Below, piece after piece: positions 46,314 through 54,925 of a stretch of DNA of 64,000 nucleotides (its first letter is position 1; each line of letters begins with the position of its first letter). The stretch spans positions 2,232,001 to 2,296,000 of the forward strand of contig NZ_JBDFMD010000001.1 in the NCBI RefSeq assembly GCF_047238105.1, in the 5' to 3' direction. This DNA comes from Paenibacillus_D sp047238105. GTDB lineage: Bacteria > Bacillota > Bacilli > Paenibacillales > Paenibacillaceae. The notes under the pieces were generated by a model, which was given only the letters and a program-made list of their open reading frames with translations, had not been told where the DNA came from and made no database searches. A program made the translations under genes and the position numbers.

Positions 46314-46700
46314 TTATCGTTGATATTGGACTGCTTCAGCAAAATATAGTGACACATCAATGGCCATTGAAAGGAATGGTGTATCAATCTTCCAATCCAC
46401 TACTTCTTTAACAATCCAATCCGGGAGGGTAACTCTTAAAGTATTCATTTCCTCAATAGATTTAGGTACTGTATTCAGTCTTTCTTTCAACCATATCCAA
46501 AGCGGACTAAGAGACTCCGGTTTAAAATCAAAAAACTCCTTTTTATTAATACTATTTACTTCAATTGCATCAATCAATATTACCAACCGATTCGGAATTT
46601 CATTTATAAACCAGTGAAAGTACTCATACGCTTGATCTTTATTCCTTTCTGAAAAGTCAATTACCTCAAAAGGAGGTTTCATTATTGGATAATTATTCAC
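46314..46700 (-). CDS. Hypothetical soluble protein, possible orphan immunity protein
   Basis: 128 residues from GTG 46700, six bases after GGGGAGGAG. Sequence features: PPFEVIDFSERNKDQAYEYF, FINEIPNRLVILIDAI, LPDWIVKEVVDWKIDTPF. No named family recognised. The Pro-Pro-Phe and FxWFINEIPxR pattern resembles small proteins seen beside polymorphic toxins in Firmicutes, and RHS/HINT remnants lie 5 kb away, so an orphan immunity role is possible but unproven. Confidence 0.5.
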   Translation of the reverse strand: MNNYPIMKPPFEVIDFSERNKDQAYEYFHWFINEIPNRLVILIDAIEVNSINKKEFFDFKPESLSPLWIWLKERLNTVPKSIEEMNTLRVTLPDWIVKEVVDWKIDTPFLSMAIDVSLYFAEAVQYQR

Positions 46701-46825
46701 CAAATTCTCCTCCCCCTGAGCAATAGTTATACATGACATATTTCAAGCCTTTTGACGGTGTAGAATCGTCCAAAGCCTTAAGCGCTTAAAGCACTCTCAA
46801 AAAAGAGTCATTACAAGTTTCTCCT

Positions 46826-47335
46826 CTAGTACCGAACATATTTATCATAATCTTTTTGATCAAAAGGTATAATGTCTTTCTTCCAGTACTCTTTTATAAA
46901 GTTGATTAGCCCTCTTCGATCGCGGAGATAAATATTATCTTTAGACAGTTCGCTGACCTGTTTTCCTGTTCCATTTTCAAAGGTAGAAAAACACACAAAT
47001 TTATATCCTTGTGATCTAGACGATGCCCTTAACTCTACGAAGCCTACCTCTTTAATATCTTCCCATCTCAGAAATAGTACTCTCCGCAATGACTTATGGT
47101 GCACACCTGTACTATCAATAGATATTTTTCTGTCAAATATTAAAAAATAGCAACTTATCCCTGAGAGCAAAGTAATCCCACCCACAATAGACAATCCAGT
47201 ATTCATTGGAGTATCACTTAAAACTAACAATGTCATCGTAAAGGCAAATATGATGAACCCAAAATAAAGCATGTAAAATATGATAATTGATGGGTTTGGG
47301 AAAATGAATGTTTTCATTCGATTATCACGATCCAT
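46826..47335 (-). CDS. Hypothetical two-helix membrane protein with PH-like soluble part
   Basis: 169 residues; ATG 47335 follows AAAAGGGG. Two membrane helices (about 18-38 and 45-67), then a soluble part of about 100 residues (ISIDSTGVHHKSLRRVLFLR, WEDIKEVGFVELRA) with the look of a bacterial PH-like domain. Not recognised beyond that. AT-rich, orphan. Confidence 0.55.
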   Translation of the reverse strand: MDRDNRMKTFIFPNPSIIIFYMLYFGFIIFAFTMTLLVLSDTPMNTGLSIVGGITLLSGISCYFLIFDRKISIDSTGVHHKSLRRVLFLRWEDIKEVGFVELRASSRSQGYKFVCFSTFENGTGKQVSELSKDNIYLRDRRGLINFIKEYWKKDIIPFDQKDYDKYVRY

Positions 47336-47498
47336 TGGCTACCCCTTTTCAGCGTAAGAAGTTACTAACTTCATTAATTATCGATGAAATGAGACGTTTT
47401 TTATAGAGCTTTTTTTGTCGTATCTCATCCAAACCCCTCTTTTTTATCCCGATGAATTTTGTCCCTCCCCCCACCGTATAACTTTGCAAACACCCGGG

Positions 47499-47535
47499 TA
47501 CAATGATTGGGCTGTAAAGCGGCTGCAGGCCGCTT
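47499..47535 (+). promoter_or_regulatory. Possible -10 element and leader hairpin of PTS operon
   Basis: TACAAT at 47499-47504 could be a -10 element, but no good -35 element is seen. AAGCGGC (47517-47523) and GCCGCTT (47529-47535) form a perfect hairpin just before the regulator gene. Function unknown. Confidence 0.3.
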
Positions 47536-47540
47536 CTATA

Positions 47541-49694
47541 ATGAGGGTAAGGGTAGACAAAGGGGGGATTGTCATCTTAACCGAGCGCAACACAGCCATA
47601 CTTGCGATGCTGCAGGAAGCGCCCGACTATATCCCGCTCCAGCAGTTGATGCAGCAGCTGCATATCTCGAAGCGGACCGTGTACTACGATATGGACAAGA
47701 TCAATCATTGGCTCAGCACACACGGTCTGGCGCCGGTTCACTATGTCCGCGAACTCGGCTACCTGCTGCCCGAGTCTACCAGACACCAACTCCCCGCACT
47801 GGCCGGCCACGCCCGTGCATCTGACTATTATCTATCCCGCCGGGAACGCGCGGTCTGGACGGCGATGTACCTGATCAGCCGCACTGAGCCCGTGTTCCTG
47901 CACGATCTGCAGCAGCTACTCGATGTGAGCCGCGGGACGGCGCACAAGGAGCTGAAGAAGCTCACTGCCGAGCTGGAAGGCTTCGGCCTGCACGTACGCT
48001 ACGACCGCAAGCTGGGCTATACGGTCAGCGGCGACGAAGCGGCCAAGCGGCAAGCCTTGTCCCACTATCTCTCCGCTGTCCTGCCCCAGCTGGGCCTAGC
48101 CTCTACCCCCGAGGCCATCCAGGACAAAGTGCACCATCAGCTGTTCTCCTCCCGCCTGCCGTTGCATGCGCTGGGTCATTTGGACGATATCTACGCCCTG
48201 ATCGGCAATCTCGAAGAACGGGCCAATATTGAGCTGACAGATGAAACCGTGCTCAGCCTGGCTTCCCGGCTGCTGCTGTTTGCCCAGCGGCTCGGCGAAG
48301 GCCAGACGGTACGCATGGACGAGGACGAGAAGCAGGCGCTGCGGCAATCGGACTTCTACCCGCTGGCCGCCGAGCTCGCGGAGCAGCTCGGCGGCTTGAT
48401 GCACATCACGTTCCCGGAGGACGAGATCTGTTACCTGACCGTCCACCTGCTCGGCGCAAGCGTCAACCATACGAAGGCACGCGATCCCGATGGCGAGGCC
48501 AGACGGATCCTCACCGCTACCCGGGAGATGATCGATGCCTTCGAGCGGATCGGCTGCGTCTACTTCCAGCATCGGCAGGAGATGGAAGCCCAGCTGTTCC
48601 GGCATGTGAAGCCGGCTTACTATCGCATCAAGTATGGGCTCTACCAGGACAATCCGCTCGCAGAAGCCGTACAGACCAAGTATGCGGAGGTGTACCAGCT
48701 CACCGAAAAAGCGGCCGCTCCGCTGCAAGCGCTGCTGCGGCGGCCGATCGGCGAGAGCGAGCTGGCCTACCTGGCCATGCACTTCGGCGGCTGGCTGCGC
48801 CGCGAGCAGGCGCAGCCCCAGCGGCGCAGCCGCGCCGTCATCGTCTGCGTCAACGGCCAGTCCGCTTCCCGGATGCTGAAGCTGCAGCTGGAGCAGCTGT
48901 TTCCCGCGATCGACTGGCAGGATGTCCTCTCGTACCGCGAGTACGAGAAGTATGCACAGCCTGTCGATCTGATCTTCTCGACGGTGCCGCTGCCTGGCAG
49001 CCGCGCCCCGGTATTCGTCGTCTCGCCGATCCTCTCGGATGCGGACAAGTCGGCGCTGCTCCAGCAGATTGGCCGCTCAGCGGCAGCCCCGGGCGGCAGC
49101 ACGATGCCCCACGGGGCGGCGGGAGCGATCCTCGAGCTGGTCAGGAAGCATGCCGATATCCACGACGAAGCCGCGCTCTATGAGGAGGTGAGCCGTTACC
49201 TGCTGCGCGGCCAGCAGGCAGCGGAGCACCCGCCGGCTTTGTCGCTGGACCGCCTGCTGACGCAGGAGCGGATCCGGCTGCTGGAGACGGCGGCGGACTG
49301 GCGGACGGCGATCCGGGCAGCCGCCTGGCCTTTGCTGGATGAGGGGGCGATCGAGCCTCGTTATGTGGAGGCGATGATCCAGAAGGTGGAGGAGCACGGC
49401 CCGTATATCGTGCTTGCCCCCGGGGTAGCGATCGCTCACGCCAGACCGGAGGACGGCGCTGCCCGCACGGCCATCGCCCTGCTCAAGCTGGCCCGGCCTG
49501 TCGCCTTCGGCGAGGCGCCCAGACACCAGGTGCGCGTGCTGTTTGTGTTAGCCAGCGCCGATGGCCAGTCTCATCTCAAGCCGTTGTCGCAGCTGTCCCT
49601 ACTTTTGGGAGATCCGCATAAACGCGAGGCTTTGGAAAATACTAACGCTATTGAAGATGTATTGAAATTTGTGAAGCAAGCGGCCTCTGGATGA
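47541..49694 (+). CDS. PRD-type PTS-controlled transcription activator (MtlR/LicR type)
   Basis: About 717 residues from ATG 47541. AAAGGGGGG lies inside this start region, and the family usually begins near ILTERN, so a non-AUG start (ATT 47568 or ATC 47574) is an alternative. Order: winged helix (HISKRTVYYDMDKINHWL), second helix-turn-helix, two PRD domains (about 160-375) with His in HLLGASVNHTK, an EIIB-like domain with Cys in VIVCVNGQSASRM, and an EIIA-like domain with His in IAHARPEDG. Phosphorylation of these His and Cys residues by the PTS tunes activity. It heads the operon and presumably activates it in response to substrate. Confidence 0.88.
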   Translation: MRVRVDKGGIVILTERNTAILAMLQEAPDYIPLQQLMQQLHISKRTVYYDMDKINHWLSTHGLAPVHYVRELGYLLPESTRHQLPALAGHARASDYYLSRRERAVWTAMYLISRTEPVFLHDLQQLLDVSRGTAHKELKKLTAELEGFGLHVRYDRKLGYTVSGDEAAKRQALSHYLSAVLPQLGLASTPEAIQDKVHHQLFSSRLPLHALGHLDDIYALIGNLEERANIELTDETVLSLASRLLLFAQRLGEGQTVRMDEDEKQALRQSDFYPLAAELAEQLGGLMHITFPEDEICYLTVHLLGASVNHTKARDPDGEARRILTATREMIDAFERIGCVYFQHRQEMEAQLFRHVKPAYYRIKYGLYQDNPLAEAVQTKYAEVYQLTEKAAAPLQALLRRPIGESELAYLAMHFGGWLRREQAQPQRRSRAVIVCVNGQSASRMLKLQLEQLFPAIDWQDVLSYREYEKYAQPVDLIFSTVPLPGSRAPVFVVSPILSDADKSALLQQIGRSAAAPGGSTMPHGAAGAILELVRKHADIHDEAALYEEVSRYLLRGQQAAEHPPALSLDRLLTQERIRLLETAADWRTAIRAAAWPLLDEGAIEPRYVEAMIQKVEEHGPYIVLAPGVAIAHARPEDGAARTAIALLKLARPVAFGEAPRHQVRVLFVLASADGQSHLKPLSQLSLLLGDPHKREALENTNAIEDVLKFVKQAASG

Positions 49695-49725
49695 GGCGAT
49701 CCTTGCGAGGAGAGGAGAACGACCG

Positions 49726-50169
49726 ATGAAATTTCTCACATCTGAGCTGATCGCTCTGGATGAAGCGGCATCTGACGCCGCCTCGGCGATCCGCGCCGCC
49801 GGCCAGCTGCTCGCCGAGGCGGGTGCGGTCGAGAGCCGCTATGTCGAAGCGATGGTCGCTTCCTATGAAGAGAAAGGCCCCTACTTCGTCCTGGCTCCGC
49901 ACATCGCGCTGCCCCATGCCAAGCCGGAGGACGGCGTATATGAGGCTTCCCTGTCGCTCGTCCGGCTGCAGCAGCCTGTCGCGTTCGGCCATCCGAAGAA
50001 CGATCCGGTCGAGCTGGTGTTTGCGCTTGGTGCATCCTCCAGCGAGGAGCATATCCAGATGCTCCGCAAGCTGACCACACTGCTGAACAACCCGGCGCAT
50101 GTACAGCAGCTCAAGGAAGCCGCATCGCCGGAAGATATTCAACACCTGCTCCACGAATCGAATCAATAG
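49726..50169 (+). CDS. PTS IIA component, mannitol/fructose-ascorbate type
   Basis: 147 residues; GGAGAGGAGAACGACCG precedes ATG. Single EIIA domain with active-site His in LPHAKPEDGVYEA (about residue 65) and partner motif EEHIQMLRKLTTLL. It takes phosphate from HPr and passes it to the IIB protein encoded 14 bases downstream. The domain is very similar in motif to the EIIA part of the upstream regulator, which may compete for or sense the same phosphate flow. Confidence 0.92.
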   Translation: MKFLTSELIALDEAASDAASAIRAAGQLLAEAGAVESRYVEAMVASYEEKGPYFVLAPHIALPHAKPEDGVYEASLSLVRLQQPVAFGHPKNDPVELVFALGASSSEEHIQMLRKLTTLLNNPAHVQQLKEAASPEDIQHLLHESNQ

Positions 50170-50182
50170 GAGGGTATTAATC

Positions 50183-50446
50183 ATGAAAATTATTTGCGTA
50201 TGCGGCCTCGGACAAGGCACCAGCCTGATCCTGAGGATGAATGTCGAGAATGTATTGAAAGAGCTGGACGTGACAGCCGATGTCGATCATATGGACGTCT
50301 CGACCGCCTCGGGCACGCAAGCGGATTACATCGTCACCAACAACGAGCTGGCGCAGAGCCTGGAAGGCCATGCCGCCAAGATCATCATCGTCAACAACTA
50401 TTTTGACCTGAACGAAATCAAGGAAAACCTGCAGGCTGCACTATAG
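50183..50446 (+). CDS. PTS IIB component, ascorbate (UlaB) type
   Basis: 87 residues; ATG 50183 follows AGGAGGGTATTAATC. The N-terminus KIICVCGLGQGTSLILRMN carries the phosphorylated Cys in the C-x-x-G-x-G-T-S loop. Passes phosphate to the incoming sugar at the IIC channel. The match to lactose/ascorbate-type IIB proteins fits the UlaA-type IIC that follows. Confidence 0.92.
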   Translation: MKIICVCGLGQGTSLILRMNVENVLKELDVTADVDHMDVSTASGTQADYIVTNNELAQSLEGHAAKIIIVNNYFDLNEIKENLQAAL

Positions 50447-50519
50447 TTCTGTATGGCAATAGCTGCTGCAGCAGGCCGGATCGATGGCCCACGCGGCTTA
50501 CCAAAAGGAGGAACCCAAC

Positions 50520-51818
50520 GTGGATGTGATTTTTTGGATAGCGACGAATATCTTTGGGACCCCGGCGATACTGCTGGGCTTCATTGTATTGCTCGGCCTG
50601 CTGCTGCAGAAAAAAACGACCAGCCAGATCATCAGCGGCACCTTCAAAGCGATCATCGGCTTCCTGATCATCGGTGCCGGTGCCGACGTCATCGTCGGCG
50701 CCTTGACCGTGTTCGAGCCGATGTGGCAGGAGGTCTTCGGTCTGGAGGCTTCCTCGCTGGGACAGTTCATGGGACAAGAGGCCTTCAACTCGCGGTTCGG
50801 CAGCGCAGTGACGCTGGCGATGTTCCTCGGCTTCCTGATCAACGTGCTGCTGGCTCGCTTCACGCGCTTCAAGTACATCTATCTCACGGGACATATGATG
50901 TTCTGGACCTCGACGATCTTTGCCGGCATCGCGGTGCACACGGCAGGCGGCGAAGCGGCCTTCTGGAAGCTGCTGATCCTGCTCTCGGTCGTCCTCGGCC
51001 TCTATTGGACGTTCCAGCCGGCTGTCACACAACCTTATATGCGCAAGATCACCGGCAACAACAATATCGCGCTCGGCCACACTTCGGCTTCGGTCGCCTT
51101 GCTGGGCGCATGGCTAGGCAAGCTGCTGGGCAATAAGGAGAATGATTCGGAGAAGATCAAGGTGCCCAAGGGACTGGAGTTCCTGCGCGACCCCAACGTC
51201 ATCACGGCGCTCAGCATGGGGACGCTGTTCCTGATCGGCGCGATCATCATCTCCCTGAAAAATACGCCCGCCGCAGCTGAGCTCGTCGCCCTCTCAGGCG
51301 ATCAGAACTTCATCATCTACTCGATCATCCAGTCGCTGACCTTTGCCGGCGGCATCGCCATCGTCCTGATGGGCGTGCGGATGTTCATCGGCGAGCTGGT
51401 ACCGGCCTTCAACGGGATCGCCACGCGGCTCGTCCCCGGCGCCATCCCGGCGCTCGACTCGCCGGTCGTCTATCCGTATGCGCCCAATGCCGTCATCCTC
51501 GGTTTCCTGGGCGCCTTCGGCGGCGCGCTGATCTGGCTGGTGGTACTTGGTGGTACCGTGTCCTACATCTTCGTGCCGACGATGATCGTCCTGTTCTTCC
51601 ACGGCGCGACAGCCGGCGTGTTCGGCAACTCGACCGGGGGCGTGCGCGGCGCGCTGCTCGGCGGCTTCATCACAGCGACTGTGGTCGCTTGGGGCCAGTA
51701 TGTCATGGTCCGCTTCCTGATCTCGTCCACGGTGCCGGATACGGCGATGTGGGCGGCGGATTCGGATATGTTCATAATTGGACCTATAATTCGGTTTTTG
51801 TCGCAGCTGCTTTTTTGA
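50520..51818 (+). CDS. PTS IIC component, UlaA (SgaT) type membrane channel
   Basis: 432 residues from GTG 50520, behind AAGGAGG. About eleven membrane helices, with UlaA features: GFIVLLGLLLQKKTTSQIIS, FKAIIGFLIIGAGADVIVGA, FNSRFGSAVTLAMFLGF, PAFNGIATRLVPGAIPALDS and FHGATAGVFGNSTGG. UlaA proteins carry L-ascorbate or related sugar acids; here the downstream enzymes are not those of ascorbate breakdown (no UlaG, UlaD, UlaE or UlaF), so another substrate is likely. The stop codon lies at the edge of an inverted-repeat element. Confidence 0.9.
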   Translation: MDVIFWIATNIFGTPAILLGFIVLLGLLLQKKTTSQIISGTFKAIIGFLIIGAGADVIVGALTVFEPMWQEVFGLEASSLGQFMGQEAFNSRFGSAVTLAMFLGFLINVLLARFTRFKYIYLTGHMMFWTSTIFAGIAVHTAGGEAAFWKLLILLSVVLGLYWTFQPAVTQPYMRKITGNNNIALGHTSASVALLGAWLGKLLGNKENDSEKIKVPKGLEFLRDPNVITALSMGTLFLIGAIIISLKNTPAAAELVALSGDQNFIIYSIIQSLTFAGGIAIVLMGVRMFIGELVPAFNGIATRLVPGAIPALDSPVVYPYAPNAVILGFLGAFGGALIWLVVLGGTVSYIFVPTMIVLFFHGATAGVFGNSTGGVRGALLGGFITATVVAWGQYVMVRFLISSTVPDTAMWAADSDMFIIGPIIRFLSQLLF

Positions 51819-51978
51819 GATTAAGGGCGTCAGGACTACGAGGAGAGGGGCCTTGCGACCGCTGTTGTCTCCAGATTTCTTGATTTTTAACCACCGATGT
51901 GGTTGAAATCCGGAGACAAAGGCGGGCACTTCGTTTCTCCAGGCTCCCTCTCCTCTTCGTCCCTTTGCCGAATCTCAA
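51815..51978. repeat. Long inverted-repeat element with hairpin core, copy 1
   Basis: TTGAGATT (51815-51822) and AATCTCAA (51971-51978) are the ends of an element whose outer 35 or so bases on each side remain roughly complementary. The core, read on the minus strand, has a 15-pair helix (51919-51905 with 51879-51865) and an inner 6-pair helix (51904-51899 with 51894-51889). The same core, with paired changes, lies inside the MITE at 57938-58108. It fills most of the gap between IIC and lactonase genes. Confidence 0.75.
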
Positions 51979-52034
51979 TACCAGTTGCAAGACAAAATAC
52001 TCATATAGGGATGGAGAAGTAAGGAGGGAAATTC

Positions 52035-53027
52035 ATGAGCTTTATACGTACGCTGGATGGGGACATCGATCCGTCGGAGCTGGGGTTTACTTATTCGCAT
52101 GAGCATATTGTGTGCCGTCCCGCCTACTGGGCGGAGCGCGATGCGGATGATCTGCTGCTGGACGATCCGGCCAAGTCCGAGCTGGATGTACGGGCGTTCC
52201 AATCGCATGGCGGCCAGGCGATCGTCGATGCGACGGCGGTCGACTACGGCCGCGACGTGCCCGCGGTCTACCAGATCTACAAGAATACAGGCGTCAAGAT
52301 CGTCGGCACGGCCGGCTTCAACAAGAGCTTCCTATGGGATGCCAAGATCAAGGAAGAGCTGAAGCCGCTGATCGGCAACTACGAGACGTATGCGCAGTGG
52401 ATCGACGAGAGTACGGTTAACCAGCTCGCCGACTTCGTCATCCGCGAGGTCGAGGAAGGGCTGGAGGGTACGCCATTCAAGGCAGGTCAGGTCAAATTCG
52501 GCACGGGGTACAACCGCATCTCGCCGCTGGAGATCAAGACGCTGCAGGCGGTCGCCCGCGCCCATCATGAGACCAAAGCGCCGGTCCATTCGCACACGGA
52601 GGTCGGTACGATGGGGCTGGAGCAGCTCGAGCTGCTGCGGCGCGAGAAGGTCGATCTGCATTACCTCAGTCTCGGTCACATGGATCGCAATCCCGATCCC
52701 TACTATCACGATCAGATCGCCCGCACCGGCGCTTACTTAAGCTTCGACGGGATCGGCAAGATCAAGTACGCGCCGGAGAGCACGCGGATCGAGCTGATCC
52801 TCTCGCTGGTACGCAAAGGCTACGAGGATCAGATCCTCGTCAGCGGCGACACCGCCCGCAAGACGTATTACAAATATTACGACCACGGGCTCGGCCTGGA
52901 ATATATCATCGGCACCTGGGTGCCCCGATTCATCGAGGAAGCCAACCGGGCCGGGTTTGACGGCCAGAAGCTGATCGAGAAGTTTTTCATCCATAATCCG
53001 GCGGCCTGCTTCTCGTTCAAGCGCTAG
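52035..53027 (+). CDS. Phosphotriesterase-family hydrolase, probable phospho-sugar lactonase
   Basis: 330 residues; ATG follows GGAGGGAAATTC. TIM-barrel metal hydrolase: first-strand His pair in FTYSHEHIVC, Lys of the fourth strand in QVKFGTGYNRIS, His of strands five and six in VHSHTEVGTMG and LGHMDRNPDPYY, and Asp of strand eight in LVSGDTARKTYY, the complete two-metal set. Family members beside PTS genes in mollicutes hydrolyse phosphorylated furanose lactones such as xylono-lactone 5-phosphate. Inferred role: open a lactone phosphate made from the imported substrate in the cytoplasm. Confidence 0.87.
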   Translation: MSFIRTLDGDIDPSELGFTYSHEHIVCRPAYWAERDADDLLLDDPAKSELDVRAFQSHGGQAIVDATAVDYGRDVPAVYQIYKNTGVKIVGTAGFNKSFLWDAKIKEELKPLIGNYETYAQWIDESTVNQLADFVIREVEEGLEGTPFKAGQVKFGTGYNRISPLEIKTLQAVARAHHETKAPVHSHTEVGTMGLEQLELLRREKVDLHYLSLGHMDRNPDPYYHDQIARTGAYLSFDGIGKIKYAPESTRIELILSLVRKGYEDQILVSGDTARKTYYKYYDHGLGLEYIIGTWVPRFIEEANRAGFDGQKLIEKFFIHNPAACFSFKR

Positions 53028-53078
53028 CTTATGCTTACGAAGTTAGTTTTCCTTCAGAAAACTTTGAGGAGTGAGCTT

Positions 53079-53843
53079 ATGCATTATGCGGATCAGACCA
53101 GTTATACCGTCGCTGCCGAGATCGAGCGCACCCGCTGCGCCATCCTGCCGATCGGCGCCGTCGAAGCCCACGGGCCCCACTTGCCGCTCGGCACGGACAA
53201 TCTGCTGGCGGAGCGGCTGGCCCAGCGGCTGGCCGAGAAGACGGACAGCGTCGTGCTCCCTACTCTGCCCTACGGGCAGGTGTGGAGCCTGAAAAATTTT
53301 CCCGGCAGTCTGAATGTCTCCAACCAGGCGCTCATCCAGATGCTCTATGATATCGGCGAGAGTCTGTACCAGCAGGGCTTCGGCATCTACGTGATGCTGA
53401 ACGGCCATCTGGGCAACGCGGCCTGCCTGAAGGATGCCGCCCGTCTCCTGTATCGCGATTATCCGGCGCTGAAGGTCTACTATTTCTTCTACCCCGGGTC
53501 CAAGGAAGCGATCGCGGAGGTGCGGGAGACGCCATCGGCGCACGGCACCTACTTCCACGCCTGCGAGCTGGAGACGTCCTACATGCTGTATCTTGCCGAG
53601 GAACACGTCGATATGTCCAAAGCGATCAGCGATATCCCCCGGATCACCGTGGAGGACGACTGCACGCCTACCCCGTGGGAGCAGTTCACCTCGACAGCGG
53701 TGCTGGGGGATGCGACGCTGGCGACGTGGGAGAAGGGCGAGCGGATCATCGAAGCCAGTCTCCGTACGATGACTGACATCGTGCTGCGCGCCAAGACGGA
53801 GCTGGCGGAAGGCAGCAATAGCAAGGAGGAGGAACAGCGATGA
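53079..53843 (+). CDS. Creatininase-family metal hydrolase
   Basis: 254 residues from ATG 53079, after GAGGAGTGAGCTT; the longer frame from 53031 lacks a ribosome site. Metal-ligand motif LPIGAVEAHGPHLPLGTDN (Glu, His, Asp), then LNGHLGNAACLKDAARLL and HGTYFHACELETSYML (family HAGxxETS). Relatives cleave cyclic amides (creatinine), formamides, or a carbon-carbon bond in diketo-inositol. It overlaps the SIS gene by four bases, so the two are coupled. Substrate here unknown; probably a step on the phosphorylated sugar acid. Confidence 0.85.
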   Translation: MHYADQTSYTVAAEIERTRCAILPIGAVEAHGPHLPLGTDNLLAERLAQRLAEKTDSVVLPTLPYGQVWSLKNFPGSLNVSNQALIQMLYDIGESLYQQGFGIYVMLNGHLGNAACLKDAARLLYRDYPALKVYYFFYPGSKEAIAEVRETPSAHGTYFHACELETSYMLYLAEEHVDMSKAISDIPRITVEDDCTPTPWEQFTSTAVLGDATLATWEKGERIIEASLRTMTDIVLRAKTELAEGSNSKEEEQR

Positions 53844-54574
53844 TCGACACGTACTTCAAGGAAATCCGGATGATGCTGGATGCTGTGGAGACCTCTCAGA
53901 CGCCAGCCATGGAGCAGGCGGCCGAGCGGATCGCGGCATCGATCATGGAGGGCGGCATCGTCCACTTGTTCGGCTGCGGGCACTCCCATATCCTGACCGA
54001 GGAAGTGTTCTACCGGGCGGGCGGCCTCGTGCCGATCCGGCCCATCTTCGTCGAGAAGCTGATGCTGCACGAAGGAGCGGTGCGTTCTTCCGAGCTGGAG
54101 CGTGAGAACGGACTTGGTGCCACCTTCATGGAGGAGCAGGATATCCGGGCGGGCGAGGTAATGATCGTGCTGTCGACCTCCGGGCGCAATCCCGTGCCGG
54201 TCGACGCGGCGCAGATCGCCAAGTCCAAAGGCGCCGTCACGGTCGGCATCACCTCGCTGGCCTACTCGAGGAGCCAGACCTCGCGCCATACGAGCGGCAA
54301 GCATCTGTACAACAGCGTCGATATCGTCATCGACAATCAAGCGGTGCCCGGCGATGCGGTGCTGCGGCACCCGAAGGTCGCGGTGCCCTTCACTCCGACT
54401 TCGACCGTGATCGGCGCGGTGATCGTCAACAGCATCTTCGCCCGCGCGATCGCGATCATGGCGGAGGCCGGCTATGAGCCGCCTGTCTTCCTGAGCGGCA
54501 ATATCGACGGCGCCGACGCGCATAATCAAGCCTGCATTGAGCGCTACAAAGCGCGTATCCCGCTGCTGGTCTAA
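53840..54574 (+). CDS. SIS-domain sugar-phosphate isomerase or binding protein
   Basis: 244 residues; GAGGAGGAACAGCG precedes ATG 53840. Sugar-isomerase fold with VHLFGCGHSHILTEEVFYRA (phosphate loop), IVLSTSGRNPVPVDAAQIAK (second loop) and TPTSTVIGAVIVNSIFA near the end. It belongs to the group of stand-alone SIS proteins (UPF0309-like) found in sugar operons. It could interconvert a ketose and aldose phosphate or act on an amino-sugar phosphate. Four-base overlap with the creatininase-family gene. Confidence 0.85.
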   Translation: MIDTYFKEIRMMLDAVETSQTPAMEQAAERIAASIMEGGIVHLFGCGHSHILTEEVFYRAGGLVPIRPIFVEKLMLHEGAVRSSELERENGLGATFMEEQDIRAGEVMIVLSTSGRNPVPVDAAQIAKSKGAVTVGITSLAYSRSQTSRHTSGKHLYNSVDIVIDNQAVPGDAVLRHPKVAVPFTPTSTVIGAVIVNSIFARAIAIMAEAGYEPPVFLSGNIDGADAHNQACIERYKARIPLLV

Positions 54575-54589
54575 CACCTATAAGAGGTT

Positions 54590-54630
54590 GTTCAAAAAGT
54601 CCGCCGTGCTGAACACCGACCTTTTTGAAC
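54590..54630. repeat. Hairpin before HPr gene
   Basis: GTTCAAAAAG (54590-54599) and CTTTTTGAAC (54621-54630) pair perfectly; a small inner symmetry GTGCTGAACAC lies in the loop. No T-tract follows on the plus strand. It may limit read-through into the HPr-EI genes, or be a small mobile repeat. Confidence 0.6.
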
Positions 54631-54655
54631 ACGCACTATAAAGGAGGCGTTTGTC

Positions 54656-54925
54656 ATCGCTACAACAACTTTAACTATTCAAAACGACCAGGGCTTCCAC
54701 GTCCGTCCCGCCCAGCTGTTCGTAGAGAAGGCCGGTCAATACGAGTCCACGATCCGGGTCAAAAACGCAGCCGGCGACGAAGCCGACGGCAAGAGCATGC
54801 TGGAGCTGATGACCCTCGGTCTGGCCAAGGGGGCCGAAGTGATACTGGAGGCGGACGGTGCCGACGCCGAAGCAGCGGTCCGGGAGCTGACCGCCCTTAT
54901 CGAGAGCAAATTCGGTGAAGGGTAA
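54656..54925 (+). CDS. ptsH: HPr-family phosphocarrier, probable AUC start
   Basis: About 89 residues. Active His in QGFHVRPAQLFVE and regulatory-site Ser in GKSMLELMTLGLAKG. AAAGGAGG is eight bases before ATC 54656, and there is no in-frame ATG, GTG or TTG before the conserved part; the only TTG nearby (54652) is in another frame that stops after eight codons. The gene therefore starts at AUC (or GUC one codon earlier), or has lost its start. The stop overlaps the EI start (TAATG). It is an operon-specific copy of HPr and passes phosphate from EI to the IIA protein. Confidence 0.85.
   Translation: MATTTLTIQNDQGFHVRPAQLFVEKAGQYESTIRVKNAAGDEADGKSMLELMTLGLAKGAEVILEADGADAEAAVRELTALIESKFGEG

Noticed and set aside
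47336..47540. BglG-type antiterminator RNA site
   Set aside because: The regulator is of the DNA-binding MtlR/LicR type with winged helices, and the leader hairpin has no T-tract or RAT-like sequence.
50418..51080. A minus-strand frame over the IIC gene
   Set aside because: Low-complexity charged translation lacking motifs, antisense to a clear membrane channel gene.
53579..54577. A 332-codon minus-strand frame over the SIS and creatininase genes
   Set aside because: Both plus-strand genes have clear family motifs and ribosome sites; the antisense frame has none.
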